Of a DNA stretch of 64,000 bases, positions 46,735 through 56,923 are shown in pieces. Position 1 is the first letter of the stretch; every line of letters starts with the position of its first letter. Source of the stretch: Roseiconus lacunae. GTDB lineage: Bacteria; Planctomycetota; Planctomycetia; Pirellulales; Pirellulaceae. The position numbers were made by a program, and so were the translations under genes. A model generated the notes under the pieces. The model was not told the origin of the DNA, did not search any database, and worked only from the letters and a program-made list of their open reading frames with translations. The stretch is from the NCBI RefSeq assembly GCF_008312935.1, contig NZ_VSZO01000007.1, positions 248,001-312,000 of the forward strand. The letters are read 5' to 3'.

Positions 46735-49176
46735 ATGCCGCGACACGCGTTCTTTCTCTACCTGCTATTAACCATCCCCTTGATCGTCGGTTGCGAAGGC
46801 TGCCGTCGTGGGCCAAGCGATCCGGGCGCCAACGGGGAACAGGCCGCCAAGGAAGCGTACACCGTTGGGAAATTGATCGGCTACCCGGACGACCAGAACT
46901 CAACCTTTGGGGCGATGAAACCGGGGCATTGGATGAGTGCCGAACAATCGATTCGCAGCAATCAGAATGATAGTCGTGGCGAATTGTTTTCCCAGGCCAC
47001 GACGGTGCTGCGCGATCGGAACATGAATCAGGTCGGTACGCTGGAATCGATCAAGACCGTTCGTCCGGTCGTGCTGCCTCGTGGTCAAATGCGTGGATTC
47101 GACTTTAGGTTTCACGTCCCCTTGCCAAGCCAGAATGAAACACGTCGCATCAGCCTGTCCAGTCGTATGGTGCCTCGCAGTGGCGGTGTGCTCGATGCGG
47201 GCGGGCAACCATTTGTGGCGATGTCCGGTAGCGAGTATTTCTTTGTCGTGCTTACATCGCGTCCCGCCCGTTTCACACGATTTCAGACCTCGAATTGGGC
47301 GAGCTTTAAGTCGGGAACTCTGGACATGGAGGTCCAAGCGAACAATTATCGGGTCGTCGTCCCGAAGGTCGACGGGGGAATCCTGCCACTGCCCGAGACG
47401 ATGCTCGATATGACCAGCATTGCGGCCGTTTTCTGGGACGATGTCTCCGAAGACTCGCTGACCCCGCTACAACAATCAGCGCTGGCGGACTGGGTGCGTT
47501 TCGGCGGCCGATTGATTGTCAACGGTCCAGCGGCCAGTGATGCCGTTGCCAACACCGCTTTGCTGGAACTGTTACCGCTCGAACCGACGAGCAATATCGA
47601 GCTTGACGGGAACGCCGCCGCGACAATGTTGTCGAATCATTCTGTCAAAGATGATTTGAGTCTCGCCAAACAACGAAACCTGCTGCTGCAAGAGTCAAGC
47701 CGCGTCGCAATCGATGGTCGACTTAATAGCGGTTCCGAATCAATCGACGGAACCGAATCACTGGTGCTTCGAAAACGCTTCGGACGCGGCGCCGTTGTTC
47801 AACCGAGGTTCGACTTGACCGAAAGTTGGTTGCAGGACTGGGAATCTTACGACAGCTTCGTCAACAGCGTGATTCTAAATCGGCCTGCCAGAGCCTTCGT
47901 CGTCTCTGACTTTTCACAGGCGATTCCCGGTCTGGGCGATGCGCCCACACAACCAGAAGAAATTTTTCCCGAAGACCTGCAGCTCGCGTTTGTCGACACG
48001 AGCATCACAGCCGATGCGGCCGCCAACACGCAGTTTCGTCTAGCCAGTCGTGACGCAATTTTGCCGCGAGTTCAAGTCGATGGCGAAACCAAAACGCCGG
48101 GCAGTGTCTTTGACCAACAGCATCGAATCCACCCCCTCGGTGGCATCGCATCTTGGAATGACGATAGCGACTTGATGCAGGTGTTACGGGAGACATTGAC
48201 CAGCCAAGCTGGAATCGAGATTCCAGATTCATCTCTTGTGGTCCGATCATTATTGATTTACCTCGTCATTCTTGTTCCGGTTAACTACATCGTCTTTCGT
48301 TTGATGAATCGACTGGAATACGCATGGTTTGCGGTACCATTGATCGCGGTGATCGGCGCCGTCTGGGCGGCACGACAAGCAAGACTTGATATCGGCTTCG
48401 CACGTAGCAACACCGAATTGGCATTCGTCGAAGCGCATGCGGGATACCCGCGCGCCCACCTGACGCGTTTGATGGGAGTCTACAACTCGCTGAGTAGCCG
48501 TTACAAACTTCAGTTTCGTACGGCCGATGGGGTCGCGATGCCGTTGATCGATGAGGCAAACCCCGACACCACCGTACAGCCGGAATTCCACGTCTCATTC
48601 GAAGAAGGGCCCGCACTCGTCGATTTCGCTGTCGCGAGTAATCGGATGCGTTTCGTGCACTCCGAAGAAATGGTTGATATGGGAGGCGAGATCCGGCTAG
48701 AGTCGGACGGCTTGGTCACTAACCAAACCGACTGGGAATTGCTTGATGTAATCGTGGCCCGGCGAGGCCCGGATGACGAGATTGAACTAGCCGTCGTCGG
48801 CACACTCGGCCCGGGTGAAGCCCAGCCTCCTGAATTTCGCGACGCGCGGCGGACATCTATTTCGGAAGATTTACCGATGGGCCTTCAGCAATTGATGTCA
48901 CAATTGACAGCGGCAACCGCGATCCCTCAAGATTCGACTCGATTGATCTGTCGGATCGACGGTCGCATCGACGGACTGGAGATCACGCCGAATGCGAGTC
49001 AACACTCCGCCCAAACGGTGATGCTGGTCCATCTCGAACAACCGCCATTTCCTCGCAGCGAGCCGGATGCGAACTTGGTTTCCGCATTCACTCGATCGAT
49101 CAAACCCGATGACGCCGCTGAAGCCCCGGCATCGACGACTTCCGATAACGATCCCTCATCAAGCTCTTCCAACTAA
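46735..49176 (+). CDS. Large exported membrane lipoprotein of ABC unit
   Basis: The protein has 813 aa from the ATG at 46735 (an upstream in-frame ATG adds 20 residues that are not signal-like). The leader is hydrophobic with a lipobox-like I-V-G-C. A large extracytoplasmic part follows, including a GATase-like segment SIAAVFWDDVS with ADWVRFGGRLIVNGP. Two transmembrane helices lie near 520-565 (SLLIYLVILVPVNYIVFRL, WFAVPLIAVIGAVWAARQA). A beta-rich C-terminal half and a Ser-rich tail complete it. This combination with an ABC ATPase and permease is seen in planctomycete gliding-type or envelope clusters. The role is unknown. Confidence 0.8.
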   Translation: MPRHAFFLYLLLTIPLIVGCEGCRRGPSDPGANGEQAAKEAYTVGKLIGYPDDQNSTFGAMKPGHWMSAEQSIRSNQNDSRGELFSQATTVLRDRNMNQVGTLESIKTVRPVVLPRGQMRGFDFRFHVPLPSQNETRRISLSSRMVPRSGGVLDAGGQPFVAMSGSEYFFVVLTSRPARFTRFQTSNWASFKSGTLDMEVQANNYRVVVPKVDGGILPLPETMLDMTSIAAVFWDDVSEDSLTPLQQSALADWVRFGGRLIVNGPAASDAVANTALLELLPLEPTSNIELDGNAAATMLSNHSVKDDLSLAKQRNLLLQESSRVAIDGRLNSGSESIDGTESLVLRKRFGRGAVVQPRFDLTESWLQDWESYDSFVNSVILNRPARAFVVSDFSQAIPGLGDAPTQPEEIFPEDLQLAFVDTSITADAAANTQFRLASRDAILPRVQVDGETKTPGSVFDQQHRIHPLGGIASWNDDSDLMQVLRETLTSQAGIEIPDSSLVVRSLLIYLVILVPVNYIVFRLMNRLEYAWFAVPLIAVIGAVWAARQARLDIGFARSNTELAFVEAHAGYPRAHLTRLMGVYNSLSSRYKLQFRTADGVAMPLIDEANPDTTVQPEFHVSFEEGPALVDFAVASNRMRFVHSEEMVDMGGEIRLESDGLVTNQTDWELLDVIVARRGPDDEIELAVVGTLGPGEAQPPEFRDARRTSISEDLPMGLQQLMSQLTAATAIPQDSTRLICRIDGRIDGLEITPNASQHSAQTVMLVHLEQPPFPRSEPDANLVSAFTRSIKPDDAAEAPASTTSDNDPSSSSSN

Positions 49177-49191
49177 CGACGCCCGACTTCG

Positions 49192-50118
49192 ATGATCACA
49201 CTCACTGGATTTGGCAAAGACTACGGCGACTTCACGGCGGTACAATCGTTGGACTTGCATATCGATGCCGGAGAGACGTTTGGCTTTATCGGTCCCAACG
49301 GTGCCGGGAAGAGCACGACGATTCGATTCCTCGCGACGTTGCTGCGGGCGTCACGTGGGCAGGGCGAAGTCGCCGGTTGCGATGTCATGGCGGACCCGGT
49401 TGGTGTGCGACAAGCGGTCGGATACATGCCCGACAACTTCGGTGTTTACGACGGCATGCGCGTGTGGGAATTTTTGGACTTCTTCGCGGTGGCCTATCGA
49501 ATCGGCAGGAAAGACCGGAAGCAGATCATCGATAACGTCCTCGAACTACTCGACTTGACGCACAAACGCGACGACTTCGTCAACGGCCTGTCGCGAGGTA
49601 TGAAGCAGCGGCTTTGTCTTGCCAAAACGTTGGTACACGACCCGCCCGTGCTGATCTTGGACGAGCCAGCCAGCGGTTTGGATCCTCGTGCTCGCGTCGA
49701 AGTCAAAGAACTACTGAAAGAACTCCGACGGATGGGCAAGACAATCCTCATCAGTAGCCACATCCTGACCGAGCTTGCTGATTGCTGTACTTCGATCGGC
49801 ATCATCGAACGTGGTCAATTGTTGATGAGCGGACCGATCGATCAAGTGTATCGGCAGATTCGTCGCAACCGACACGTCGAAATTCAATTCATCAAAGGCA
49901 AAGAAGCCGGGTTGTCAATTCTCCGCAGTAGCCCCCACCTTCGGGCAATCGAAGAAGCACCGACGTTTGTTCTTGCCGAATTGGAAACGGACGATGAGGG
50001 ATTGGCGGAGATCATGGAGACGATGATCGCCGAAGGCGTTCGGTTACGCAGCTTCAATGATCGCGCACCGACGTTGGAGGATGTGTTTATGACGGTCACA
50101 AAGGGTCTTGTCACGTGA
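49192..50118 (+). CDS. ABC transporter ATP-binding protein
   Basis: The protein has 308 aa. Walker A is GPNGAGKST (about residues 36-44), the Q-loop region is VGYMPDNFGVYDGM, the ABC signature is LSRGMKQRL, Walker B plus D-loop is LILDEPASGLD, and the H-loop is ILISSHILTEL. A C-terminal extension of ~90 residues is typical of ABC-2 exporters. It starts 15 bp after the lipoprotein gene and overlaps the next gene by GTGA. It powers export by the permease at 44452 or a related permease, by inference. Confidence 0.95.
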   Translation: MITLTGFGKDYGDFTAVQSLDLHIDAGETFGFIGPNGAGKSTTIRFLATLLRASRGQGEVAGCDVMADPVGVRQAVGYMPDNFGVYDGMRVWEFLDFFAVAYRIGRKDRKQIIDNVLELLDLTHKRDDFVNGLSRGMKQRLCLAKTLVHDPPVLILDEPASGLDPRARVEVKELLKELRRMGKTILISSHILTELADCCTSIGIIERGQLLMSGPIDQVYRQIRRNRHVEIQFIKGKEAGLSILRSSPHLRAIEEAPTFVLAELETDDEGLAEIMETMIAEGVRLRSFNDRAPTLEDVFMTVTKGLVT

Positions 50119-52661
50119 AGTCCCGAATCGTGGGATTCGGCTTCGTCGGTATTGTCATTCTGGCGACCGTGTTCCCGCTGCTTAGCGGACGTCGGATCGC
50201 GTTTCGTGATGCGAGCCACTTCTATCTTCCGCTTTATGACTACGTCGCCCGGCGAACTCAATCGGAATGGATGCCACTATGGAATCCGCTCGATCAAACC
50301 GGCTTGCCGCTAATCGGTGAATCATCCACGGCGGTGCTTTATCCGGTCCGTTATGCGATTTACGCGTTGCCGTTCTCGGCAGAGTTATCGCTTAACCTGT
50401 ATCTGGTGTTCCACCTACTCCTAGCCGGCGCGGGGGCCGCGTGGCTGGGTCGCCGATACGGACTATCGGGGCTTGGTATCGTCACCGCAGCGATCGCCTA
50501 TCCGCTTTCCGGAAGTGTCTTGTCATTGTGCTGCAATCCGCCGTTTTTGGTTGGTGCGGCGTACCTGCCGTTCGCGCTCTCGGCGTTGCTGGGCAGAAAC
50601 CATGAAAGCACACATCGGCCATCTTCTCCCTTTATCGCCGGGTTGTTCGACGTAAGCCTTGGCGGCGTTTCGATGGCGATGATGGTGCTGGGGGGCGATC
50701 CACAATCGGCGCTTCATTGTGTGTTGGTTGTGATTGCGGCAACGGTCGCATCGACCTACCAACGATGGCGTCAGCCGGAGGTCGATTCTTTCCACGTTCA
50801 GTGGCGAAGTCATTTGTGGCATCGCTCCCTCGTAATCACTTCGTCGAGCGTGATCGCAATCCTGCTGGCGGCTCCGCAAGTTGCCGCTTCGATTGATTGG
50901 AGCCGTCAAAGCGACCGAACCAGCCAATCACATCAACGAAACGACATCTATGATTTTTCCATCGCGCCCTGGCACATCGTCGAAACGCTTTCCCCCCGAC
51001 CCTTTGGGCATCCATTTCCGATCAACCGACGCATTTCGAAGTTAATTCCCGGTGATGGCCGCATGTGGACCCCGACGATCTATGCCGGAGTGCTGGTTGG
51101 CGTTTCGTTGCTATTCTATCGACGCCGGGAATGCGCTCGCCGCGCTGATTTTTTCGGTTGGTTGGTCGTCTGCTCGTTCCTGTTGTGCATGGGGCATTTC
51201 GGATTGATTTGGTTAGTCCAACAAGTTCCCGGAGTCTTTCCCGACGCGGACAGCAGTATCGGTGGCTTGTACTGGGTTCTCAATCAAACCGTTCCGGGCT
51301 ACGACAGCTTTCGGTATCCTGCGAAATGGCTACCGATGTTCTCGATCGGTGCGGCTATGATTGCCGGGCGTTGGCTGACGACCAAGCCAAACGCACGTGA
51401 ACAGACGCGATTGTTGGCGCTGGCGGGTCTATTCCTAATCCTTGCCGCGATCGTCCATGTCGTCCGCACGTACTGGGATCACAATCTGCTTTCACACCGA
51501 ACCCCCGTACCACGGGATGAATATTGGGGGCCACTTAATTTGCCGCAAGCGTTTTCGCTGATGCGGGCATCGTTTCTTTGGTCGATGTTGATGTTGATCA
51601 CGGTGTTTGCCATCCGCCGGTGGCAGCAACGAAATGATGCCAAGACACCATCTGATTCTAGGTGGTCGAAGCGGGCAGGTGCATTGCTGGTGGCTGTGTT
51701 GGCGATTGATTGTTTTGTCAGCGGCCACGGTCTACTGCCGACCGTGTCGATTCGGCAAGAGCGATCGATAGCGAATCGCATTGCCCCCGAAACCTTCCGG
51801 GCAACGCGTACCCTGCGAACGCAGAACGGTGCCTGGCCGGAGCGGTGGCGACGATCGGATTCTCCCGATCGACCGCTTCAAGTCGCCGCGAGCGAACGTG
51901 TCGCTTGGTTTGGTCGCTGGCATCTTGCCGAGCAACAAGCGGTGCTCAACAGCATGGTTTCGATTCGAAGTCGAGCTTGGGCTGACTTTTGGAACGAAGT
52001 CACTCGCGCGGAAGCGACGATGCCCCCAACGCAACGAGCCGAACTTTGGAAGTCAATCCGGCGGTGGCTGGGGGTCGACATGGTTTCTCACGTCGATGGC
52101 ACGAAGGCCGTTGCCTCGGATGGGATGGCGTTCGCGCATGTGGAGCGACGCAAAATCAACGACGCAGCCTTCGCCCGCGTGACGACCCAATGGAAACCTG
52201 CGACAAACATGCGAGCGATCATCGAATCGCTTTCCCAATCGGTTGTTCCTGACATACCGTTTGTCGCCATCGGTGATTCTAAACGTGACACCGAAGAAGA
52301 CGTGGTCTCTCGTGAACCTGAACGCTCTATGAAGTGTCGCCTTAGCCAACGAGCGCGTGATCGCTTCGCCGTCCACAGCGAATTGGGGTGCTTATTGGTC
52401 CGAAGTGTCTTCCAAGACGGAAACTGGCAGGCGGAACTGAAACCCGCCGGGGAAGGGTCGCCCCGCTTGACCCCAGTCCTGCCGTCAAGTTTTCTCAACC
52501 AGGCGGTTTTTGTTCCTGCCGGCGACTGGGAAGTCACGTTTGAATACCGACCATGGTGGAAACTCCCCGCAATTTACGCTGCCGTCGCAGGGATCGTGAT
52601 CGTGGTCACATTGCCGCTGATAGCCACTGTTTTGCGAATGCGGCGGCTCGGTGATTGTTGA
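50115..52661 (+). CDS. YfhO-like multi-pass membrane protein
   Basis: The protein has 848 aa starting at GTG, which overlaps the ATPase stop codon as GTGA. About 10-12 transmembrane helices are visible. The opening FVGIVILATVFPLLSGRRIAFRDASHFYLPLYDYVARRT and the following MPLWNPLDQTGLPLIGE are typical of YfhO/GT-C-like membrane proteins (a Asp-x-x-x-Tyr loop after the first helix). A soluble ~330-residue part precedes a final helix pair (AAVAGIVIVVTLPLIAT). YfhO proteins are linked to glycosylation of cell-wall polymers, which suggests an envelope glycan role here. Confidence 0.82.
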   Translation: MKSRIVGFGFVGIVILATVFPLLSGRRIAFRDASHFYLPLYDYVARRTQSEWMPLWNPLDQTGLPLIGESSTAVLYPVRYAIYALPFSAELSLNLYLVFHLLLAGAGAAWLGRRYGLSGLGIVTAAIAYPLSGSVLSLCCNPPFLVGAAYLPFALSALLGRNHESTHRPSSPFIAGLFDVSLGGVSMAMMVLGGDPQSALHCVLVVIAATVASTYQRWRQPEVDSFHVQWRSHLWHRSLVITSSSVIAILLAAPQVAASIDWSRQSDRTSQSHQRNDIYDFSIAPWHIVETLSPRPFGHPFPINRRISKLIPGDGRMWTPTIYAGVLVGVSLLFYRRRECARRADFFGWLVVCSFLLCMGHFGLIWLVQQVPGVFPDADSSIGGLYWVLNQTVPGYDSFRYPAKWLPMFSIGAAMIAGRWLTTKPNAREQTRLLALAGLFLILAAIVHVVRTYWDHNLLSHRTPVPRDEYWGPLNLPQAFSLMRASFLWSMLMLITVFAIRRWQQRNDAKTPSDSRWSKRAGALLVAVLAIDCFVSGHGLLPTVSIRQERSIANRIAPETFRATRTLRTQNGAWPERWRRSDSPDRPLQVAASERVAWFGRWHLAEQQAVLNSMVSIRSRAWADFWNEVTRAEATMPPTQRAELWKSIRRWLGVDMVSHVDGTKAVASDGMAFAHVERRKINDAAFARVTTQWKPATNMRAIIESLSQSVVPDIPFVAIGDSKRDTEEDVVSREPERSMKCRLSQRARDRFAVHSELGCLLVRSVFQDGNWQAELKPAGEGSPRLTPVLPSSFLNQAVFVPAGDWEVTFEYRPWWKLPAIYAAVAGIVIVVTLPLIATVLRMRRLGDC

Positions 52662-52733
52662 TCTGGACGATGCCCGTTAACCTACGGCAATCGAAAACGC
52701 ACACAAACTTTCAATCAACTCAAAGGTTTCTAA

Positions 52734-53639
52734 ATGACCGCTCGGCGTGGATCTGATTTTGCCGGCCTGTCCGTCGCCATAGTGACACCGTTCAAAGACG
52801 GTGAAGTTGACTACGGTCGTTTGAAAGAACAAATCGAGTTCCAGATCGAAGCCGGCACCCGTTGCTTGGTGCCGGTCGGAACCACCGGCGAATCGCCGAC
52901 CTTGACGCACGACGAACACGAGCGTGTGATCAGCGAGACGATTCAGTGTGTCGCCGGGCGGGCCAAAGTGATGGCGGGAACGGGTAGCAACAGCACCGCC
53001 GAAGCATTGCGATTGACGCAGCGAGCGGCCAAGGAAGGTGCCGATGCGACGCTTCAAGTGGCGCCCTATTACAACAAGCCGACTCAAGAAGGCTTCTTTC
53101 AACACTTCAAAGCCGTCGCCGAAGCGGTCGATATCCCCGTTTGTGTCTACAACATCCCCGGCCGAACGGGAAAAGAGATCGATGTTTCGACCATCCAGCG
53201 TTTGAGCGATCTTCCTGGAATCACGATGGTCAAAGAGGCCACTGGAAAGCTAGACCAATGCTCGGCAATCGTGGGGACAACGGATTTGACGGTCCTCAGC
53301 GGCGATGATTCCTTGACCCTTCCGATGATGAGCGTCGGCGCCGAAGGTGTCATTTCTGTTGCCGGAAACTTGGTGCCGTCCGATATGATCAAATTGGTGA
53401 CGGCTGCTACCGAAGGTGACTTCGCAGAAGCACAGCGCATGCACCACCAGTTGTTCGCGCTCTGTTCGAAAATGCTGGGCTTGGCAACCAACCCGATCCC
53501 GGTCAAAGCCGCGATGCGGATGGTCGGCCGTGATAGTGGTGACCTGCGACTGCCCATGACGCCACTTGATTCCGCAGGTGAAGCGGCTTTGCAAGAAACC
53601 TTGCTGGCCTACGGAATGGCCAGCGCCGCGGGTGCGTAA
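52734..53639 (+). CDS. dapA: 4-hydroxy-tetrahydrodipicolinate synthase
   Basis: The protein has 301 aa and a full DapA pattern. It includes [30 protein letters not shown] (substrate-binding Thr-Thr), [25 protein letters not shown] (Tyr and Arg of the active site), and [11 protein letters not shown] with the Schiff-base Lys. DapA condenses pyruvate with aspartate semialdehyde to start lysine and meso-diaminopimelate synthesis. The ATG follows an AAAGG ribosome-binding site. Its length is normal. It is 72 bp after the YfhO-like gene, perhaps a separate transcript. Related pyruvate aldolases (such as KDG aldolases) are less likely. Confidence 0.9.
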   Translation: MTARRGSDFAGLSVAIVTPFKDGEVDYGRLKEQIEFQIEAGTRCLVPVGTTGESPTLTHDEHERVISETIQCVAGRAKVMAGTGSNSTAEALRLTQRAAKEGADATLQVAPYYNKPTQEGFFQHFKAVAEAVDIPVCVYNIPGRTGKEIDVSTIQRLSDLPGITMVKEATGKLDQCSAIVGTTDLTVLSGDDSLTLPMMSVGAEGVISVAGNLVPSDMIKLVTAATEGDFAEAQRMHHQLFALCSKMLGLATNPIPVKAAMRMVGRDSGDLRLPMTPLDSAGEAALQETLLAYGMASAAGA

Positions 53640-53986
53640 TTCGGGGTACGCCGACCCTCAAGGAAACGTGGCCCTCGCGTAGCGTTCTTATCCCCCGCGA
53701 GTCATAGGGTCGAAATGGTTGGGCCGCCACCGAGCATCTAAATCTAGAGTTGGGGAAGTTCTTTCAGAGTTGCAATGCAGTCATTGCACCGAAGTGATCC
53801 GTGTTCTTCGCGGATTTCCGGCATTCTGGTCGATTACGATTTGACCGAATCCGAGCCGACTTCGATGTATTCCGTCGGTTTGGAACAAGGTCTGCATCTG
53901 TCCCAAAGAGACGTGCAAAGTGGCACGGACCTTTCGATAAAAAGCAGTGTTTCATTGCGTTTTCAAGACTTGCAGGAATGCCCTTC
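53640..53986. other. Spacer before squalene-cyclase-like gene
   Basis: No supported gene or repeat is seen in these 347 bases. The reading frame of the next gene stays open back to 53801, but that stretch lacks a signal-like start and is treated as leader. AGGA ten bases before 53987 gives the ribosome-binding site. Confidence 0.5.
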
Positions 53987-55144
53987 ATGATTCGACGACG
54001 GAAATTTCATCGCTCACGGCGGATTATTGTCCTCCTTGGTGTTGTAAGCATGCTCCCAGGGATTGCATTGGCACAGGACAATAGCGGAGATACGGCGAGT
54101 CCGACAGAATCGAAACGCAAAGCAATCGTCAACAAAGGATTTCAGTATCTTGCAAAAGAAGGGCAGGACGAGAATGGGATGTTCTCGTCGCGAGTCGGTC
54201 CCGGTGTCACCGCGCTGGTGGTCACCGCGGCCTTGCAAAACGGACGTGATCGCAGTGACCCGATGGTCGCCAAGGGGCTTAAAGCGCTGGAAGGATTTGT
54301 GCGTCCCGACGGAGGTATCTACGGCAACGGGCGTTTGAAGAACTACGAGACCTGCGTCGCGATGGTAGCGTTCTCGGAAGCGAACGGGGACGGCAAGTAC
54401 AACACGGTCCTAAAAAATGCCAAGGACTTCGTCACTGGCGTGCAATACGGAAAAGCTGAGCGAGACCCTTCGGACCCTTGGTATGGTGGCGCAAGTTACG
54501 GAGGCAGCGGACGCCCAGACCTGTCCAATACTGGGTACTTGATTGAGGCGCTGCACCGAATGGAGACCAGCAGCAGCGACCCCGCCATTCAAGCGGCGCT
54601 GGCATTCATTTCACGGACGCAAAACCTAAATTCCAAGCACAACGATACGCCGTTTGCTGACAAGGTGGATGACGGTGGGTTCTATTACGAAATCCCACTC
54701 GAAAAGATTGATCCTAGTACCTCAGAGGAACGCTACACGCCCAACGGCGGTTTGCGCAGCTATGGATCGATGAGCTACACGGGTTTGAAGAGCATGATCT
54801 ATGCGGGTCTGACAAAGCAAGACCCACGCGTCAAAGCGGCCGTGCAGTGGGTCACCGACCACTATGACGTGACAAGCAATCCGGGAATGGGATCGGCCGG
54901 CTTGTATTACTACTATCACACGTTCGCGGCGGCCCTCGATGCGACTGGGATGGAATCCGTCAAAGCCGCCGATGGGACGATCCACGATTGGCGGGCCGAT
55001 CTGGTTGCAGAACTTGCCAAACGGCAAAACGAGGATGGAAGTTGGAGTAATCAAAATCGTCGCTGGTTCGAAAACGATAAGAATCTCGCCACCGCGTTTG
55101 CGCTCTTAGCACTGTCGCACGCATCCGAATCGCAGACGCCGTAG
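53987..55144 (+). CDS. Secreted squalene-cyclase-like repeat protein
   Basis: The protein has 385 aa starting at M-I-R-R-R-K (53987), with a basic leader and hydrophobic core (IIVLLGVVSMLPGIALA). The mature part is an alpha/alpha toroid of the prenyltransferase/squalene oxidase repeat type, with repeated GLKALEGFVRPDGGIYGNG, YETCVAMVAFSEANGDGKY, YLIEALHRM, GLRSYGSMSYTGLKSMI and NEDGSWSNQNRRWFENDKNLATAFALLAL. The catalytic D-x-D-D-T-A of real squalene cyclases is not seen. It is probably a non-enzymatic or differently acting surface protein common in planctomycetes. Confidence 0.85.
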   Translation: MIRRRKFHRSRRIIVLLGVVSMLPGIALAQDNSGDTASPTESKRKAIVNKGFQYLAKEGQDENGMFSSRVGPGVTALVVTAALQNGRDRSDPMVAKGLKALEGFVRPDGGIYGNGRLKNYETCVAMVAFSEANGDGKYNTVLKNAKDFVTGVQYGKAERDPSDPWYGGASYGGSGRPDLSNTGYLIEALHRMETSSSDPAIQAALAFISRTQNLNSKHNDTPFADKVDDGGFYYEIPLEKIDPSTSEERYTPNGGLRSYGSMSYTGLKSMIYAGLTKQDPRVKAAVQWVTDHYDVTSNPGMGSAGLYYYYHTFAAALDATGMESVKAADGTIHDWRADLVAELAKRQNEDGSWSNQNRRWFENDKNLATAFALLALSHASESQTP

Positions 55145-55270
55145 CGAAGAACTCTCAAACGCATTGTGTCGTTTTATCTCTGACGATCGTGGCCGTAGTG
55201 GTAGCCGCCGAGACTTTCGGCCACACGATCGGACCAACCGAAACGCCCTGTCAGTTTGCTATTCGGTAAT

Positions 55271-55289
55271 GAGCCGATTGGCGTTAGCC
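55271..55289 (-). repeat. Short dispersed repeat
   Basis: The plus strand reads GAGCCGATTGGCGTTAGCC, a close copy of the motif found at 22978, 42244, 56220, 57713 and 58096. It sits in a 189-bp spacer. Confidence 0.6.
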
Positions 55290-55333
55290 GGGGGTGAATC
55301 ACAAGACCGGGACGAATGCCCAACCGGCAATGA

Positions 55334-56155
55334 ATGAATAGGCGTAGTGTTTTGATGCAAACTTTTCAAAGCGATCTTGAACAATCTATCACTCGATTGA
55401 AAAGCAGTCGAATTCGGACGAGCATCGCACCGGTGGGATTGCAGTGCATCATGCTGGTGATCTTCGTCGGATGGCTGCTTCTCGATCCTTACGCCGAACC
55501 GATGATGACCATCGCCGCCGGAGGCATTCGCTCGTTCCAATGGAGCGAGTCGAAAGATCTGATGATCGCCATCGCTGGTTCGTTGCGTTTTAACGCATTC
55601 ATCGTGGCAGTGATCGCTTTTCTGGCGGTCAACTTTTGGATGTTAGTTCAGCATGTCCGACTACGTCGCTATGCGTTGAAGCAACTCATGGTCACGACCG
55701 GGTTGGTCGCACTCTGGTGTGCTTCAGCCATCGGCTGGCAACAGATCACATGGAGCGGAAAGCGCATGCGTGCCGCTGGTCGCTTGGAAGCACTCGATCG
55801 GTTGGCGGTTTCGCTTCACGAAGATTGGCCGCAGTCGGACGGCGAGATTGAGGGTCTGGGGCCTTTTAATGCCTATCCCTGGGTGCGGCCTTCCGTACTG
55901 TTACTACTCACCCCTTATCCATTGGAAGGGACCAACACCGTGATCGCCGCAATCGAGCGTTCACCGCAAGGGAGCCTGCGTTTTCAACTCGGTGGCGAAG
56001 ACGGTGGTGATTGGATCGAGTGGCACGATGGCAATAGTATCCCCGATAGCTTCACCGGAGGCCTACGGGATCGACATCAATTACAGCGTTTCAGCCGCAT
56101 CGGTTCGGATTGGTATCTCGTCAGATACAGCGAGGCGGGAGCGCAATCAAGTTGA
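55334..56155 (+). CDS. Hypothetical inner-membrane protein
   Basis: The protein has 273 aa (or 266 if the second ATG at 55355 is used). Three membrane spans are likely: LQCIMLVIFVGWLLL (about 35-50), FNAFIVAVIAFLAVNFWML (about 87-106) and LMVTTGLVALWCASAIGW (about 118-135). A soluble ~130-residue C-terminus includes EDGGDWIEWHDGNSIPD and YLVRYSEAG. I recognise no domain. It is convergent with the EF-hand gene. Function is unknown. Confidence 0.7.
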   Translation: MNRRSVLMQTFQSDLEQSITRLKSSRIRTSIAPVGLQCIMLVIFVGWLLLDPYAEPMMTIAAGGIRSFQWSESKDLMIAIAGSLRFNAFIVAVIAFLAVNFWMLVQHVRLRRYALKQLMVTTGLVALWCASAIGWQQITWSGKRMRAAGRLEALDRLAVSLHEDWPQSDGEIEGLGPFNAYPWVRPSVLLLLTPYPLEGTNTVIAAIERSPQGSLRFQLGGEDGGDWIEWHDGNSIPDSFTGGLRDRHQLQRFSRIGSDWYLVRYSEAGAQSS

Positions 56156-56219
56156 ACAACTTTGGTTTCGCGGGACGCTAATGATTACCTTCAGTCGACG
56201 GAGGTTAATCCCGGTCATT

Positions 56220-56238
56220 GCACCGAAACCGTGGCTAA
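56220..56238 (+). repeat. Short dispersed repeat, partial
   Basis: GCACCGAAACCGTGGCTAA matches the left half of the motif at 58096 (minus) and the shared CCGTGGCT core at 42244 and 57713. Confidence 0.55.
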
Positions 56239-56278
56239 AGTGATCGGACTATTCTCAAAATCGAGTTTCAACGAAGTG

Positions 56279-56875
56279 CTATCGTGCTTGAATCGAAGCT
56301 GGTGCTTGGCGTGATCGCTCCTCAGTCCACTGCTTAGCCTTGGAGTGTTGTTCCGCGTTCAGAATTTGCTTTAGCTTGCGATCAACTTCAAGTTGTAAGC
56401 GAGCGAGTTCGTCACGCTGATGCTGCGACAGCCCAAGTGAATCCCGGAGCGGATCGGGAATCACCACGGCTAACGGAACCGTTGACGTTTTCGAATCGGT
56501 CACAGCCGGAGATCCGGATCGTTGCGTTGGTTCCCCCGCTGATCGCGTTGGCGCGGAGCTTGGATTGCCGCCGACGACGGCAACCAGTTCCGCTTTTGTC
56601 AGGACGTCATCGGAATCCTTGTCAGCACGAGTGAATAAGGCTTGCAATCGCGAATCGGACAATTCTTCACGTGTTAGATTCCCGTCCTCATCAGCATCGT
56701 ATTGAAGCAATTTAATCAGCGCACTCGAGACTTTTCGCTCTTGCTGGGCGGCTGAGTTCCGTTGTCCTACGCGACGTGGTCCGAAACCACGCTCGTTGGC
56801 TGCCCCCGGCGGTTGAGCGATGGCAGGGGCGGGGAAAACAACGGCCAAGACAACGAAGCATATGAACTTATTCAT
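56279..56875 (-). CDS. Secreted EF-hand protein
   Basis: The protein has 198 aa with a signal peptide (MNKFICFVVLAVVFPAPAIA). Two EF-hand calcium loops are clear: D-A-D-E-D-G-N-L-T-R-E-E (about 60-71) and D-K-D-S-D-D-V-L-T-K-A-E (about 84-95). The second lacks the usual Gly at position 6 (D instead). A Ser/Thr-rich linker leads to a helical C-terminus (LGLSQHQRDELARLQLEVDRKLKQI) similar to other planctomycete EF-hand secreted proteins. It is likely a calcium-binding surface or periplasmic protein. Confidence 0.88.
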   Translation of the reverse strand: MNKFICFVVLAVVFPAPAIAQPPGAANERGFGPRRVGQRNSAAQQERKVSSALIKLLQYDADEDGNLTREELSDSRLQALFTRADKDSDDVLTKAELVAVVGGNPSSAPTRSAGEPTQRSGSPAVTDSKTSTVPLAVVIPDPLRDSLGLSQHQRDELARLQLEVDRKLKQILNAEQHSKAKQWTEERSRQAPASIQAR

Positions 56876-56923
56876 GATCGATCCCGATTAGATGGATTTG
56901 ACGTCGATAGCGAAGGAGCTCGT

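Noticed and set aside
53801..53986. N-terminal extension of the squalene-cyclase-like protein
   Set aside because: The added residues are basic and lack a signal sequence, while the start at 53987 has a ribosome-binding site and a good leader.
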